62,177 nt of DNA from assembly GCA_947457095.1 (NCBI GenBank), contig CANGUK010000003.1, forward strand, positions 1 through 62,177, written 5' to 3'. The translations under genes and the position numbers were made by a program. Of this stretch, positions 18,175 to 27,434 are shown in pieces. The DNA is from Cyclobacteriaceae bacterium (GTDB lineage: Bacteria; Bacteroidota; Bacteroidia; Cytophagales; Cyclobacteriaceae). The notes below the pieces were generated by a model. The model was given only the letters and a program-made list of their open reading frames with translations, had not been told where the DNA came from and made no database searches. Each line of letters starts with the position of its first letter. Position 1 is the stretch's first letter.

Positions 18175-19080
18175 TTAGCCCAATAAAAACTGCCAAAGAA
18201 GTAAGGTAATCCCACATAGCGGAATGCCTAGTCCAGCCAGCAATGTGGCTAGCCGGGGCTGGAGTCCAAATTCCATCGCGAGGAGGGCGCCCGAAATCAT
18301 GGGAGCCATTCCGCTTTCTAAAACGAGTACTTTAAGCGTAAGACTGTCTGATGGCAGGAAAAGGCCAAAAATAAACCAAACGCAAGCGGGGGCAAGTACT
18401 AGGCGATACCCCAAACCATACCAGAGGTAGTTGTTTTGGGTCCATTTACGATCCAAAGACATGGTTAATCCAATGACTGCCATGGCTATTGGAGCCATGC
18501 TCATTCCAATGCCTTCAAGCCAAGGCAGGAGCATATCGGGTAGCGAAAGTCGGAAATAGCTCATCACCAAGGTTCCTAGTAATAAAAGGAAAGGCGGGAA
18601 CAAAATCATTTTTTTCAAGACCTGGAGGATGGTGCTGTCACCATTCCCATACCTTGATCCGATATAGACTCCAAGGGTACTGACCAACAAAAAAGAACCA
18701 CCTTGATCAACCAGAAAGGCAGTTCCCAAGGCCTCCTTCCCATAAAGTAGCTCCAAAATTGGGAATCCCAGAAAGGAGGTGTTTCCAAGCCCAGAAACCA
18801 AGATCAAGCAGCCCGTGGTGCGCTTATCCCATCCCAATCTGACACCAAGAAAAGCAAAAAAGACCCATGAAAGCAGGAAGGTAAACCAAGCGGAAGAGGG
18901 AGCCAGAAGTAAATCCCACTTAAGCTGTAGTGGAGGGATGTGTAACAGGGCAAGTGCAGGAAGGGCGAGGTAGATTAGGTAGTTTTTTCCTATACGAGCT
19001 ACTGTTTCCTTAGGAAATGCAGGAATAAATTGAAGGGCTAACCCACAAAAAAGGCTGAAAATTGCAATCCAAAGGCCCAT
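18175..19080 (-). CDS. AEC (auxin efflux carrier) family permease
   Basis: About 301 residues, ten predicted hydrophobic segments, with the internal pattern GLGNTSFLGFPILELLYGKEALG in the N-half and LVLESGMAPMISGALLAMEFGL in the C-half, both characteristic of AEC/bile-acid-transporter-fold carriers. Substrate unknown (malate or other small organic acids are exported by characterised bacterial members). I prefer ATG 19080 (MGLWIAIFSLF) over upstream in-frame starts because the first membrane helix begins there. Confidence 0.85.
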   Translation of the reverse strand: MGLWIAIFSLFCGLALQFIPAFPKETVARIGKNYLIYLALPALALLHIPPLQLKWDLLLAPSSAWFTFLLSWVFFAFLGVRLGWDKRTTGCLILVSGLGNTSFLGFPILELLYGKEALGTAFLVDQGGSFLLVSTLGVYIGSRYGNGDSTILQVLKKMILFPPFLLLLGTLVMSYFRLSLPDMLLPWLEGIGMSMAPIAMAVIGLTMSLDRKWTQNNYLWYGLGYRLVLAPACVWFIFGLFLPSDSLTLKVLVLESGMAPMISGALLAMEFGLQPRLATLLAGLGIPLCGITLLLWQFLLG

Positions 19081-19188
19081 GTGCAGGGGATAATGAAGAA
19101 GTAATTTTTGAGTAACCGAAAGATAATGTAAACAACTTGTAACCAAATGATTGTCACGCTAGTTTTAGTAAAAACATCCTGAAAAATC

Positions 19189-19416
19189 ATGACCAAACAC
19201 CTGCCTATTTACATTGAAGGGGAAAAATGGATCCCACTTACTTATTTTTCCGAGCAAGAGAAAAAATCGTTTAAAGAATGGCTCCCAAGTTACAAACTCA
19301 AAAAAGTGACACTTCCAGGAGTGGTCCTTACGGAATGCTTGGATTTTAAAACCTATTCCTGCTGGTTGCGCTTGAAAGAATTGACCTTTTCCAAATCACC
19401 TATTCTAGATTTTTAG
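19189..19416 (+). CDS. Small hypothetical protein
   Basis: 75 residues, no signal peptide or membrane helix; basic middle (PSYKLKKVTLPG) and a Cys pair around TECLDFKTYSCW. I recognise no family. Its stop overlaps that of the convergent 123-aa gene by the shared TTAG. Uses ordinary-looking codons. Confidence 0.5.
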   Translation: MTKHLPIYIEGEKWIPLTYFSEQEKKSFKEWLPSYKLKKVTLPGVVLTECLDFKTYSCWLRLKELTFSKSPILDF

Positions 19417-19784
19417 TCTAGACCTACTTGTTTTCGTTTGGCGTCAAAGTAATTTTTTAACTCGGGATACCAGTCACTTTCGGTTTCTGGGAATCCATCG
19501 AGCACCAATTCCATATTTCCTTCAAATGCATCCTGGTTGAGCTGCATTCCTTCGATGAGGTAGATTAGGTCTTCAAGGCTTAGTGGCTCCTCACTACTGC
19601 TTGGATAAAGCAGGTATTCATTGCCATAAAAGTCTACTGCCTCAAATTGAATTTTTTGATCTAGGTCATGCGCATAAATGCTGATTTGTTCCCCCCAAGT
19701 ACTTTCTGGATAGTGCAATCGCGCCAGCAGCACAGAGGTGATGCCTTCAGAAAAGTAGGTTGCTGGTCGAAATAAAAAATTCAT
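19413..19784 (-). CDS. Hypothetical acidic protein
   Basis: 123 residues, acidic, soluble, rich in aromatic residues (WYPELKNYF; YLLYPSSSEEPLSLEDLIYLIEG). No signal peptide. No recognised family. Convergent with and overlapping the small gene on the other strand; divergent from glyA across a 217-bp gap in which I see no structured element. Confidence 0.6.
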   Translation of the reverse strand: MNFLFRPATYFSEGITSVLLARLHYPESTWGEQISIYAHDLDQKIQFEAVDFYGNEYLLYPSSSEEPLSLEDLIYLIEGMQLNQDAFEGNMELVLDGFPETESDWYPELKNYFDAKRKQVGLD

Positions 19785-20001
19785 AAGTTCTCGAATTCAA
19801 GTTTCAAAGTACAGGATTTACCGCTAAGAATGGCAACGATTTTTTGTTTTTTGGCTTGAGCGAAGAAATTTCAATTTTAGTCCAGGACAAGTAGCGCATC
19901 CAATTGGATAATCAGGACTTTAAGGCTATTTTTGAATTCCCAAGATCACCCGTGAATTAAAATTTTCCAATTAGATTTATTGCGTTTAGCTATCCTCGAT
20001 T

Positions 20002-21270
20002 ATGAAAAGAGATTCCTTGATTTTTGACCTGATTTCCAAAGAAGAAGACAGACAGCGTAGGGGCATTGAGTTGATTGCTTCTGAAAACTTCACTTCCAAG
20101 CAAGTGATGGAAGCCGCAGGCAGCGTGCTGACCAACAAGTATGCAGAGGGTCTTCCTAGCAAACGCTACTACGGCGGGTGTGAAGTGGTGGATGAGATTG
20201 AACAGCTCGCGATAGATCGTGCCAAAAAATTGTTTGGTGCCACTTGGGCCAACGTACAGCCGCACTCCGGTGCGCAGGCAAATGCTGCAGTGATGCTTGC
20301 TTGCTTGAACCCAGGTGATGCTATTTTGGGATTTGACCTTTCCCACGGCGGGCACTTGACCCATGGTTCTCCTGTCAATTTCTCAGGAAAGCTGTATCAG
20401 GCAAATTTTTATGGGGTTGAGGAAGCTACCGGCGTGATTGATTACAATAAAGTGGCTGAAAAAGCGATTGCTGTGCAGCCAAAAATGATCATTTGTGGCG
20501 CTTCGGCCTATTCCAGAGATTGGGACTATGCACGCTTACGCGAAATCGCAGATGAAGTAGGGGCTTTGCTTTTGGCAGATATTTCCCACCCATCTGGATT
20601 AATTGCTAGAGGCTTACTCAATGATCCCTTGGAGCATTGCCATATCGTGACCACCACGACCCACAAGACACTCCGTGGCCCTAGAGGAGGATTGATCTTA
20701 ATGCGTGAAGACTTTGACAACCCTTGGGGATTGACTACGCCAAAGGGAGAAATCAGAAAAATGTCTGCGCTTTTGGACATGGGTGTTTTTCCAGGGACGC
20801 AAGGTGGACCTTTGGAACACATCATTGCCGCCAAGGCAGTGGCCTTTGAAGAAGCGCTTTCAGATGAATACATGGACTATGTCGTTCAAGTCAAATTGAA
20901 TGCATCCGTGATGGCTGAGGAGTTTGTCGCCAGAGGATATAAACTTATTTCAGGAGGTACAGACAATCACCTCATGTTGATCGACCTTAGAAACAAAGAC
21001 TTGACGGGTAAACTTGCAGAGGAAACGCTCGGAAAAGTGGATATCACCATCAACAAAAACATGGTGCCCTTTGATACCAAATCTCCTTTTGTAACTTCCG
21101 GCATGCGTGTAGGTACTGCTGCAGTGACTACCCGCGGATTGAAGGAAGCCGACATGAGAAAAATTGTGGATTTGATTGATCGTTCCCTTCAACAGCACCA
21201 AGATGAAGCAGCATTGGCAAAGATTAAGGCTGAAGTCAATGCTTGGATGGTTAAATTTCCGTTGTACTAA
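20002..21270 (+). CDS. glyA: Serine hydroxymethyltransferase
   Basis: 422 residues; PLP enzyme that interconverts serine and glycine and makes 5,10-methylene-THF. The PLP lysine is Lys222 in [14 protein letters not shown]; other blocks are [34 protein letters not shown] and [13 protein letters not shown]. Complete and typical. Starts the glyA-tatC-rpiB unit (14-bp and 8-bp gaps). Confidence 0.97.
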   Translation: MKRDSLIFDLISKEEDRQRRGIELIASENFTSKQVMEAAGSVLTNKYAEGLPSKRYYGGCEVVDEIEQLAIDRAKKLFGATWANVQPHSGAQANAAVMLACLNPGDAILGFDLSHGGHLTHGSPVNFSGKLYQANFYGVEEATGVIDYNKVAEKAIAVQPKMIICGASAYSRDWDYARLREIADEVGALLLADISHPSGLIARGLLNDPLEHCHIVTTTTHKTLRGPRGGLILMREDFDNPWGLTTPKGEIRKMSALLDMGVFPGTQGGPLEHIIAAKAVAFEEALSDEYMDYVVQVKLNASVMAEEFVARGYKLISGGTDNHLMLIDLRNKDLTGKLAEETLGKVDITINKNMVPFDTKSPFVTSGMRVGTAAVTTRGLKEADMRKIVDLIDRSLQQHQDEAALAKIKAEVNAWMVKFPLY

Positions 21271-21284
21271 TTTCCCCAACCTAC

Positions 21285-22139
21285 GTGGCACTAGATCAAT
21301 ACCAAGACGAAGAAGAGGGAGGAATGTCCTTTTTGGACCATTTGGAAGCATTAAGATGGCATTTACTGCGTTCTGTATCTGCGGTACTAATTTTTTCCGT
21401 GGCGGCATTCATTGCCAAAGACTTTGTTTTTGGAGTGTTAATTCTAGGTCCTTCTAAAGTTGATTTTTTGACCTATCGGGTATTGTGTGATGTAGGAAAC
21501 TACCTCGGTATTCCTGCACTCTGCATCAATGACCTACCTTTCACTATTCAAAGCCGTCAGATGACTGGCCAATTTTCCATGCACATGACTTCGAGCATGG
21601 TCGTTGGTTTGATTGCAGCATTTCCCTACCTCTTTTATGAAGTGTGGCGCTTTATTAGCCCAGGGTTATATGCGAAAGAACGAAATGCAGCCCGTGGAGC
21701 AGTATTCTTTGTGAGCTTTCTTTTTCTTTCAGGAGCGTTATTCGGGTACTATGTGCTTACCCCAATGTCGATCAACTTCCTAGCCAACTACCAGTTGGAT
21801 CCCAGTATTGCAAACGAATTTGACATTACCTCTTATGTGTCTACTTTATCCATGTTGGTCTTGGCATCGGCCATCATGTTTCAGTTACCTGTAGTCGTTT
21901 ACTTTTTGTCGATGTCCGGCTTGGTGACCTCCAAGATGTTGAAATCCTACAGAAGACATTCTATCGTGGTGATTTTGATACTTTCGGCTGTCATTACACC
22001 ACCTGATGTTATTAGCCAGCTATTGATTGCCATGCCAATCCTCGTTTTATACGAGGTGGGAATTCTGATTGCAAAGCGTTTGGAAAAACAGCGGGCGCAG
22101 CGGGAAGCTGAGATGGAACAAAACCGGTCTGCGGAATAA
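21285..22139 (+). CDS. tatC: Twin-arginine translocase subunit TatC
   Basis: 284 residues, six membrane helices. Family motifs: MSFLDHLEALRWHLLRS at the cytoplasmic N-terminus and FPYLFYEVWRFISPGLYAKER. TatC recognises twin-arginine signal peptides. It starts with GTG at 21285. A Bacteroidota-type insertion of ~35 residues follows the first helix (around VLCDVGNYLGIPALCIND), including two cysteines. No tatA/B gene is adjacent. Confidence 0.95.
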   Translation: MALDQYQDEEEGGMSFLDHLEALRWHLLRSVSAVLIFSVAAFIAKDFVFGVLILGPSKVDFLTYRVLCDVGNYLGIPALCINDLPFTIQSRQMTGQFSMHMTSSMVVGLIAAFPYLFYEVWRFISPGLYAKERNAARGAVFFVSFLFLSGALFGYYVLTPMSINFLANYQLDPSIANEFDITSYVSTLSMLVLASAIMFQLPVVVYFLSMSGLVTSKMLKSYRRHSIVVILILSAVITPPDVISQLLIAMPILVLYEVGILIAKRLEKQRAQREAEMEQNRSAE

Positions 22140-22147
22140 TTGAAACC

Positions 22148-22585
22148 ATGGCATTACGAATCGCACTAGGTGGGGATCACGCAGGGGTAGGCTACAAGGA
22201 GCAGCTCCATCAGCATCTGCTTACACTGGGATATTCTGTGAAGGATTTCGGTCCAGTGACCACGGCATCTGTGGATTATCCAGATTATGTACACCCCCTT
22301 TCCAAAGCCCTTGAAGCCGGAGAATTTGATTTAGGAATTGTGATTTGTGGGAGTGGAAATGGAGTAGCCATTACCGCCAATAAGCATCAAGGGATTCGTG
22401 CGGCACTTTGCTGGAATGAGGAACTAGCTGCGCTGGCACGACAGCACAACGACGCCAATGTGCTAGCCATCCCCGCTCGATTTATCTCCTATGAATTGGC
22501 AGAACGTATCGCTGAAATCTTTTTGACTACCCCATTTGAAGGAGGTAGGCACCAAAGTAGGGTGAATAAAATAGCTTGTTCTTAA
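22148..22585 (+). CDS. rpiB: Ribose-5-phosphate isomerase B
   Basis: 145 residues of the RpiB/LacAB fold; converts ribose-5-phosphate to ribulose-5-phosphate. LGGDHAGVGYKEQL at the N-terminus, DYPDYVHPLSKAL, and the active-site Cys in IVICGSGNGVAITANK are diagnostic. Last gene of the glyA unit; a strong terminator follows. Confidence 0.96.
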   Translation: MALRIALGGDHAGVGYKEQLHQHLLTLGYSVKDFGPVTTASVDYPDYVHPLSKALEAGEFDLGIVICGSGNGVAITANKHQGIRAALCWNEELAALARQHNDANVLAIPARFISYELAERIAEIFLTTPFEGGRHQSRVNKIACS

Positions 22586-22590
22586 CAAAC

Positions 22591-22626
22591 AAAAAGGGTC
22601 TTGATTCATCAAGACCCTTTTTTTAT
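22591..22626. terminator. Terminator between rpiB and the S8 peptidase gene
   Basis: AAAGGGTCTTGAT and ATCAAGACCCTTT form a perfect 13-bp stem with a 2-nt loop, with A-run before and T-run after, so it can serve both converging genes. Confidence 0.92.
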
Positions 22627-22648
22627 TCCAAACGCAAGGGATCTCTTA

Positions 22649-24265
22649 TCATTTTCCAGTCGCTACACTATCCGCAAGAAGCAGGGCCGTGTAGAGGTTT
22701 GCAATTTTGCCCGACACGCAAAGCTCCGCTAAGGAGAATTCCTGTTCCCCCACACGAACTTTCATGGGAACGGATAGACCGGAGTCTAGAATGATGCGCT
22801 TCACCTGCACAGCCGTAAGTTGAGGATATAAGGAACGAATCAGGGCGGCCATGCCTGCAACGGCAGGAGCGGCCATGGAGGTGCCGCCTTCAACTCCATA
22901 ATTTGAATTGGGAAGGGTAGAATAAATCTCATCTCCGGGAGCAAATAGGTCTACTCCCTTTTTTCCATAGTTGGAAAAAGAGGCAATCATGTCTGGGCCG
23001 TAGGATGGCGTCAATGCTCCCACGCTAAGGTAATTGTCTTCGGAAGCGGTTCCGTTTAGACTGTATGCATCATTTGGATAATTGGAGTTCTCTGGAAGAT
23101 CTAAATCTAGCCCATCGTTGCCAGCGGCATGGACAAAAAGCACGTCCTTGGCTGCGGCATAGCGTAAGGCATCTTGTACCCAGGATGCATTAGGTGAAAA
23201 TTTCTTACCAAAGCTAGCATTGATCACTTTGGCTCCCTGATCTACTGCATAGCGAATGGCAAGCGCAATGTCTTTGTCGTATTCGTCTCCATCGGGAACA
23301 GTACGCAGGGCCATCAACTTTACATTTTTAGCTACCCCTTTTATCCCTTTTTTATTGTGCCGGTTCGCAGCAAGAATCCCTGCTACGTGGGTGCCGTGGC
23401 TTTCCTCCTCGAGTTGGTGGCTTGGATTCCCGTTGCCATAGCCCAAGTCTTTGATATCATAGGGATTGTCTCCTACTGGCTTTCTACCATCAAAGGCTAG
23501 GTTAAGGTTGTACGCCAACTGGGACTGGAAATAACTAATTCCTTCCTGTAAATCGGTCAATGCAGTAGGAATATCCTGTCCCATGGCCATTACCTGAGCC
23601 AGCAGTCCGAGTACTTGTTCTTCCGCTTCATTTTGAGGGGTGTAGTTTTCCAGATCTTCTAGTTTGTAGGATTCCTTTCCCAGCTTTTTTTGAATGGTCT
23701 GGTGAGCCGTTCTGACGAGTTGTTCGATTTGTTGGTATTGTAGGACTGCCGTTTTTGCCTCTGTCAACTTTGGTTCTAAGTGAGCTTTTGCTTTTTGCTG
23801 AAGGGTAACATCCCCTAATTTTTTGGATACAATCCGCACAAACTCCATCTGCTCGTAGTAGGATTCCCCAAGAAAGTTATACCCATGGACGTCGTCAATG
23901 TATCCGTTTTGATCGTTATCGAGCCCATCCCCAGCGATTTCTCCTGGATTTTTCCAGAGCAGGTCTTGGAGGTCTTCATGGGCCAAGTCAATTCCCGAGT
24001 CAATGATGGCGACTACCACAGGACTCCCTTTTCTTTTCCTCACTACTTCCGCATACGCGCGGTCCACGCTCATGCCCGGTACAGTATCTTGGATAGGATC
24101 CAAATGCGACCAGCGAAGGCTTTCCTTTTCTGACAGAGGCTGTATTCGAGAGCTTGTACTCAAGGATGCGCTGGTAGGCGGGCTGAGTTGGGCCGTGGAA
24201 GAGCAGGCCATTCCCAAAAGGCATAGGCTGCCTAGGGCGAGGAATTGGGAAAGAAAATTTTTCAT
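22649..24265 (-). CDS. Subtilisin-like (S8) serine protease lipoprotein
   Basis: 538 residues. A lipobox LGMAC (Cys21) predicts surface or periplasmic anchoring. The catalytic triad is Asp89 (IIDSGID), His290 (SHGTHVAG) and Ser463 (GTSMAAP); the oxyanion Asn is Asn383 (HAAGNDG). The Asp-His spacing is ~200 residues against ~30-40 in subtilisin because of a Gln/Lys/Leu-rich, probably helical insertion at about 137-255. No propeptide inhibitor domain is evident. Follows the polytopic membrane protein gene by 10 bp, probably cotranscribed. Confidence 0.93.
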   Translation of the reverse strand: MKNFLSQFLALGSLCLLGMACSSTAQLSPPTSASLSTSSRIQPLSEKESLRWSHLDPIQDTVPGMSVDRAYAEVVRKRKGSPVVVAIIDSGIDLAHEDLQDLLWKNPGEIAGDGLDNDQNGYIDDVHGYNFLGESYYEQMEFVRIVSKKLGDVTLQQKAKAHLEPKLTEAKTAVLQYQQIEQLVRTAHQTIQKKLGKESYKLEDLENYTPQNEAEEQVLGLLAQVMAMGQDIPTALTDLQEGISYFQSQLAYNLNLAFDGRKPVGDNPYDIKDLGYGNGNPSHQLEEESHGTHVAGILAANRHNKKGIKGVAKNVKLMALRTVPDGDEYDKDIALAIRYAVDQGAKVINASFGKKFSPNASWVQDALRYAAAKDVLFVHAAGNDGLDLDLPENSNYPNDAYSLNGTASEDNYLSVGALTPSYGPDMIASFSNYGKKGVDLFAPGDEIYSTLPNSNYGVEGGTSMAAPAVAGMAALIRSLYPQLTAVQVKRIILDSGLSVPMKVRVGEQEFSLAELCVSGKIANLYTALLLADSVATGK

Positions 24266-24275
24266 TTGGCTTGGG

Positions 24276-25667
24276 CTATTTTTTGGTATAGATACCTGGC
24301 TTGACTTCTGTATAGAATTCTTTGAGCGCTGGCAGTTCCTCTAAAAGAGCTTTAAAGAGCCCTTCCTTATCAAAGACTTGGTCTGGCTGTTGGAGTCGAA
24401 TCATTTGAAACACCTGTGCTTTTTGTTGCAAGGTCTTCTCTTGCTTGAGGTAACTCTTAGACATGTGGAAGTTCAAAAAGGGCCCGTCCAAGGAGTGGGT
24501 GAGGTATGGGGAAGGATCCTCTTCCAACACCATCAGTCCCTTTCGGTTGAGTTGATCCGTCTCGTAGGTGGCTGTAGCAAAGTAAGACGTATCTATCGCA
24601 GTTCGTTCTTGCCAATAGTTCATCCCCCAAACAGGTAATGCCAACACCAAGCCAAAAAATGCAGGTCTAAGTAAAAGTGTCCAACTGAAATGAAGGAAAA
24701 ACTGGGTGATAAAATAGCTCATCGCTGGAAGGAATACTACCAACTGGTAGGAGGCGGTATTTTTCACGAGAAAGAATAACCCGGCAGAAAAAAGAAGCCA
24801 GATGAGAATTAGTTGCCGTTGTTTTTGTTGGTTGATGGTAGCTCCACGAAAAAATGATGAGATAAAATACCCAGCAAGGGCAAGCAAAAGAGGGAGTGCC
24901 CCTGGAGCAAGCCAACTTAGGTAAGGTTGATATCCATACTTGGGATATGTAAACACAATGGGCCAAACTTGTAGTGCTTGTTCTAGGCCATCTTTCCAAA
25001 AATAAAATACCAGGATGAGTAAGATGGGTAGTAAAAAGCCCATAATGGAAAGAAAAAGTTGTCGTAAAGTAAAGCTAGAAATAGCTAGTCCTGTAAAGAT
25101 CAGGAAGGGGAGAAAGAAGACAAAGTTCCAATGAAAACCGGTAGCAAGGCCTCCAAATACTCCAATGAGGAGGGTGGATTCACTGCTTTCTTTTTGTAAG
25201 ACCGTATGGGAAAAAAGTTGCCCAAATGCCAACAACAAAAAAGTACTGCCGAGTAAGGTGGGAGACAAATACATCAAGTCAAACGAAAAATGAAATAAAG
25301 CAGCCATCACGATAGCCGGCAGGTAGGTGTTTTCGTCAAATACGCGGTACTTGATTAAGGTACTGTTCCAGTAGTAAATCTGAAACAGGATGAAAATTTT
25401 TCCAAGAAAAAGGTAGGCGAGTTCACTCCTTCCAAACAGGAGATGAAGACCTGTGAATACGCCGGCGGAAAGAGGTCCCGTATCGTCTATTACATCGACA
25501 TAGAGCAAATGACCCTCACTGAGTCGTTCTCCTAAGACCATCCACATGAGGGATGGTGTAGTACTAGGAAATGAGAAAAAAACCCAAGAGATTACAGAGA
25601 ATAAGACTACATAGAGTAGTATTCCAACTAATCGAAAGGGGTCGTTTACTCTAAAAAAACTGAACAA
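24276..25667 (-). CDS. Polytopic membrane protein, DUF6427-like
   Basis: 463 residues with about 11-12 hydrophobic segments and a soluble C-terminal ~90 residues. The opening FFRVNDPFRL and VIDDTGPLSAG resemble a Bacteroidota family of uncharacterised membrane proteins related in layout to glycosyltransferase-type (GT-C) proteins; no catalytic role can be claimed. It starts with TTG at 25667: the conserved FRxNDPxRL block is at the very N-terminus and the next ATG is ~40 codons later. Divergent from rbfA. Confidence 0.78.
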   Translation of the reverse strand: MFSFFRVNDPFRLVGILLYVVLFSVISWVFFSFPSTTPSLMWMVLGERLSEGHLLYVDVIDDTGPLSAGVFTGLHLLFGRSELAYLFLGKIFILFQIYYWNSTLIKYRVFDENTYLPAIVMAALFHFSFDLMYLSPTLLGSTFLLLAFGQLFSHTVLQKESSESTLLIGVFGGLATGFHWNFVFFLPFLIFTGLAISSFTLRQLFLSIMGFLLPILLILVFYFWKDGLEQALQVWPIVFTYPKYGYQPYLSWLAPGALPLLLALAGYFISSFFRGATINQQKQRQLILIWLLFSAGLFFLVKNTASYQLVVFLPAMSYFITQFFLHFSWTLLLRPAFFGLVLALPVWGMNYWQERTAIDTSYFATATYETDQLNRKGLMVLEEDPSPYLTHSLDGPFLNFHMSKSYLKQEKTLQQKAQVFQMIRLQQPDQVFDKEGLFKALLEELPALKEFYTEVKPGIYTKK

Positions 25668-25724
25668 GGTGGATAGGGGAGAATTGGTTTTGACTCGAAA
25701 TTAAAGCATGCCCAAGTATTTCGC

Positions 25725-25732
25725 TAAATTTG
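25725..25732 (+). promoter_or_regulatory. -7 promoter element of rbfA
   Basis: TAAATTTG, full match to TAnnTTTG, 17 bp before the rbfA ATG. No clear TTTG at the expected -33 distance. Confidence 0.4.
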
Positions 25733-25749
25733 CATCATAAATACTTCAG

Positions 25750-26127
25750 ATGGAAAGCAAACGACAATTAAAATATGCCAAGTTAATTCAAAAAGAGCTG
25801 GGCGATATTTTTCAAAAAGAGGCCAAACATTTAGTAGGGTCTACCCTAGTGACCATTACGCGGGTCATGATGAGTCCAGATTTGGGATTTGCCAAAGCCT
25901 ATCTCAGTTTTTTGTTGCCCAACCCAAAGGCAAGTTTTGATGAAATCAATGCACACAAGAAAGAAATACGCCATGCCTTGGCTAAGCGTATCGGTAAGTC
26001 AGTTCGTGTAATCCCCGAATTGGCTTTCTTCTCAGATGAATCTGCCACCTATGCCCAGCACATGGACAAGGTGATATCAGACTTACATATCCCCCCTGCT
26101 CCAGAAGAGGAGGAGGAAGAGGATTAA
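25750..26127 (+). CDS. rbfA: Ribosome-binding factor A
   Basis: 125 residues with the KH-like RbfA fold: KLIQKELGDIFQKEAKHL, VTITRVMMSPDLGFAKAYLSF and the near-terminal VIPELAFFSDES (family RxxPxLxFxxDxS, here lacking the usual Arg/His spacing only slightly). The C-terminal tail is a run of Glu/Asp. Assists 30S maturation. It is 15 bp upstream of the permease gene; this pairing is common in Bacteroidota. Confidence 0.93.
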   Translation: MESKRQLKYAKLIQKELGDIFQKEAKHLVGSTLVTITRVMMSPDLGFAKAYLSFLLPNPKASFDEINAHKKEIRHALAKRIGKSVRVIPELAFFSDESATYAQHMDKVISDLHIPPAPEEEEEED

Positions 26128-26142
26128 AATTCGAATTATCCT

Positions 26143-27369
26143 GTGAACACAAGTTCTTTTATTGCCGGAAGATATTTTCGAAGCAAAAAGAAGCAAAACT
26201 TCATCACCATCCTCTCCATGATTTCGATGGTGGGCGTGGCTATCAGTACGATGGCCCTGGTGGCAGTGATGTCTGTGTTCAATGGTTTGGAGGATCTGAT
26301 ACGCGGACTTTTTTCAAGTTTTGATTCCGAACTTCAGGTTACCCCCACCTCAGGTAAAAGTTTTGAGGTCAGTGAAGAATGGCTACAAGCCCTCCGCCAG
26401 GTAGAAGGGGTAAAAGTCATCACCGAGGTTATTGAAGACAATGCCCTACTTGAATACCGGGGCAACCAACACGTAGCCCGAGTGAAGGCGGTGTCCGACA
26501 ATTACTTTGAACACGATCGTTTTTCGAAAGGATATTTTTGGGGAGATACTACCTTAGGCGATAGCCTTAGGCCCGGTGCACTGCTTGGAAGAGGGGTAGC
26601 TTTTGCTTTATCCGCAAACTTAGACGATATCAATTCTGTACTGAATATCTACTATCCCAAAGCCCCAAAATCCGCAGCTTCCCTTGATCCAAACCAGTTG
26701 TATGCTTCCGGTCAGGTTGAGCCCAGAGGTTTTTTTAGCATCGAACAAGGGGTGGATAATGAATACATCCTCGTTCGCCTTGATTTTTTTAAAGAACTAC
26801 TCGGTTATGATCAAAAGCGTACGGCTCTTGAACTAAAAGTGGACCCAGAATATTCCATTTCCAGTGTACAGAAAGCAGTTCAGGCACACCTGGGGTCTGA
26901 TTTTGAGGTAAAAAATGCAGACGAACAGCATGCTACACTGATCCGAACGGTCAAACTTGAAAAACTATTCGTGTTTCTCACGCTCACTTTTATTCTGGCC
27001 CTAGCCTCCTTTAATATTTTCTTTTCCTTGAGTATGCTGGCTATTGAGAAGAAAAAGGACCTTGCAGTACTGAAGGCCATGGGTGCAAAGAATTCCTTAA
27101 TTCGCGGAATTTTCTTAAAACAAGGTGCCTTGATAGCATTTTCTGGAGCAGTATTGGGTTTGGTATTGGGACTACTTCTGGTGGGAGCTCAAGAGAAATT
27201 TGGACTGATCTCCCTTGGAATTGCCTCTGGAGTAGTAGATGCTTATCCTGTGCGCGTACATTGGCCTGATCTGGTCTGGATAAGTTTGGCCGTAGTAGGG
27301 ATTACCTTGGCTGCTTCTTGGCGTCCTGCATGGATTGCCGCTCAAGTAGACCCGCTGAAGGAACTTTAA
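26143..27369 (+). CDS. ABC transporter permease, LolC/E-FtsX family
   Basis: 408 residues with the MacB/FtsX layout: one N-terminal helix (SMISMVGVAISTMALVAVMS), a ~230-residue periplasmic domain, then three helices. In proteobacteria LolC/E extract lipoproteins for transport to the outer membrane; function here is by family. The ATPase partner is not adjacent. GTG start at 26143; the Walker-less protein is complete. Confidence 0.88.
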   Translation: MNTSSFIAGRYFRSKKKQNFITILSMISMVGVAISTMALVAVMSVFNGLEDLIRGLFSSFDSELQVTPTSGKSFEVSEEWLQALRQVEGVKVITEVIEDNALLEYRGNQHVARVKAVSDNYFEHDRFSKGYFWGDTTLGDSLRPGALLGRGVAFALSANLDDINSVLNIYYPKAPKSAASLDPNQLYASGQVEPRGFFSIEQGVDNEYILVRLDFFKELLGYDQKRTALELKVDPEYSISSVQKAVQAHLGSDFEVKNADEQHATLIRTVKLEKLFVFLTLTFILALASFNIFFSLSMLAIEKKKDLAVLKAMGAKNSLIRGIFLKQGALIAFSGAVLGLVLGLLLVGAQEKFGLISLGIASGVVDAYPVRVHWPDLVWISLAVVGITLAASWRPAWIAAQVDPLKEL

Positions 27370-27434
27370 ATCAGGTTGCTGTTTTCTCCCCCATCTCCTT
27401 TTCTTTCCTTTGTTTTTTGTAGTAATATGGCCGC

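Noticed and set aside
19785-20001. Riboswitch or leader ahead of glyA
   Set aside because: No paired structure or terminator/antiterminator that I can see.
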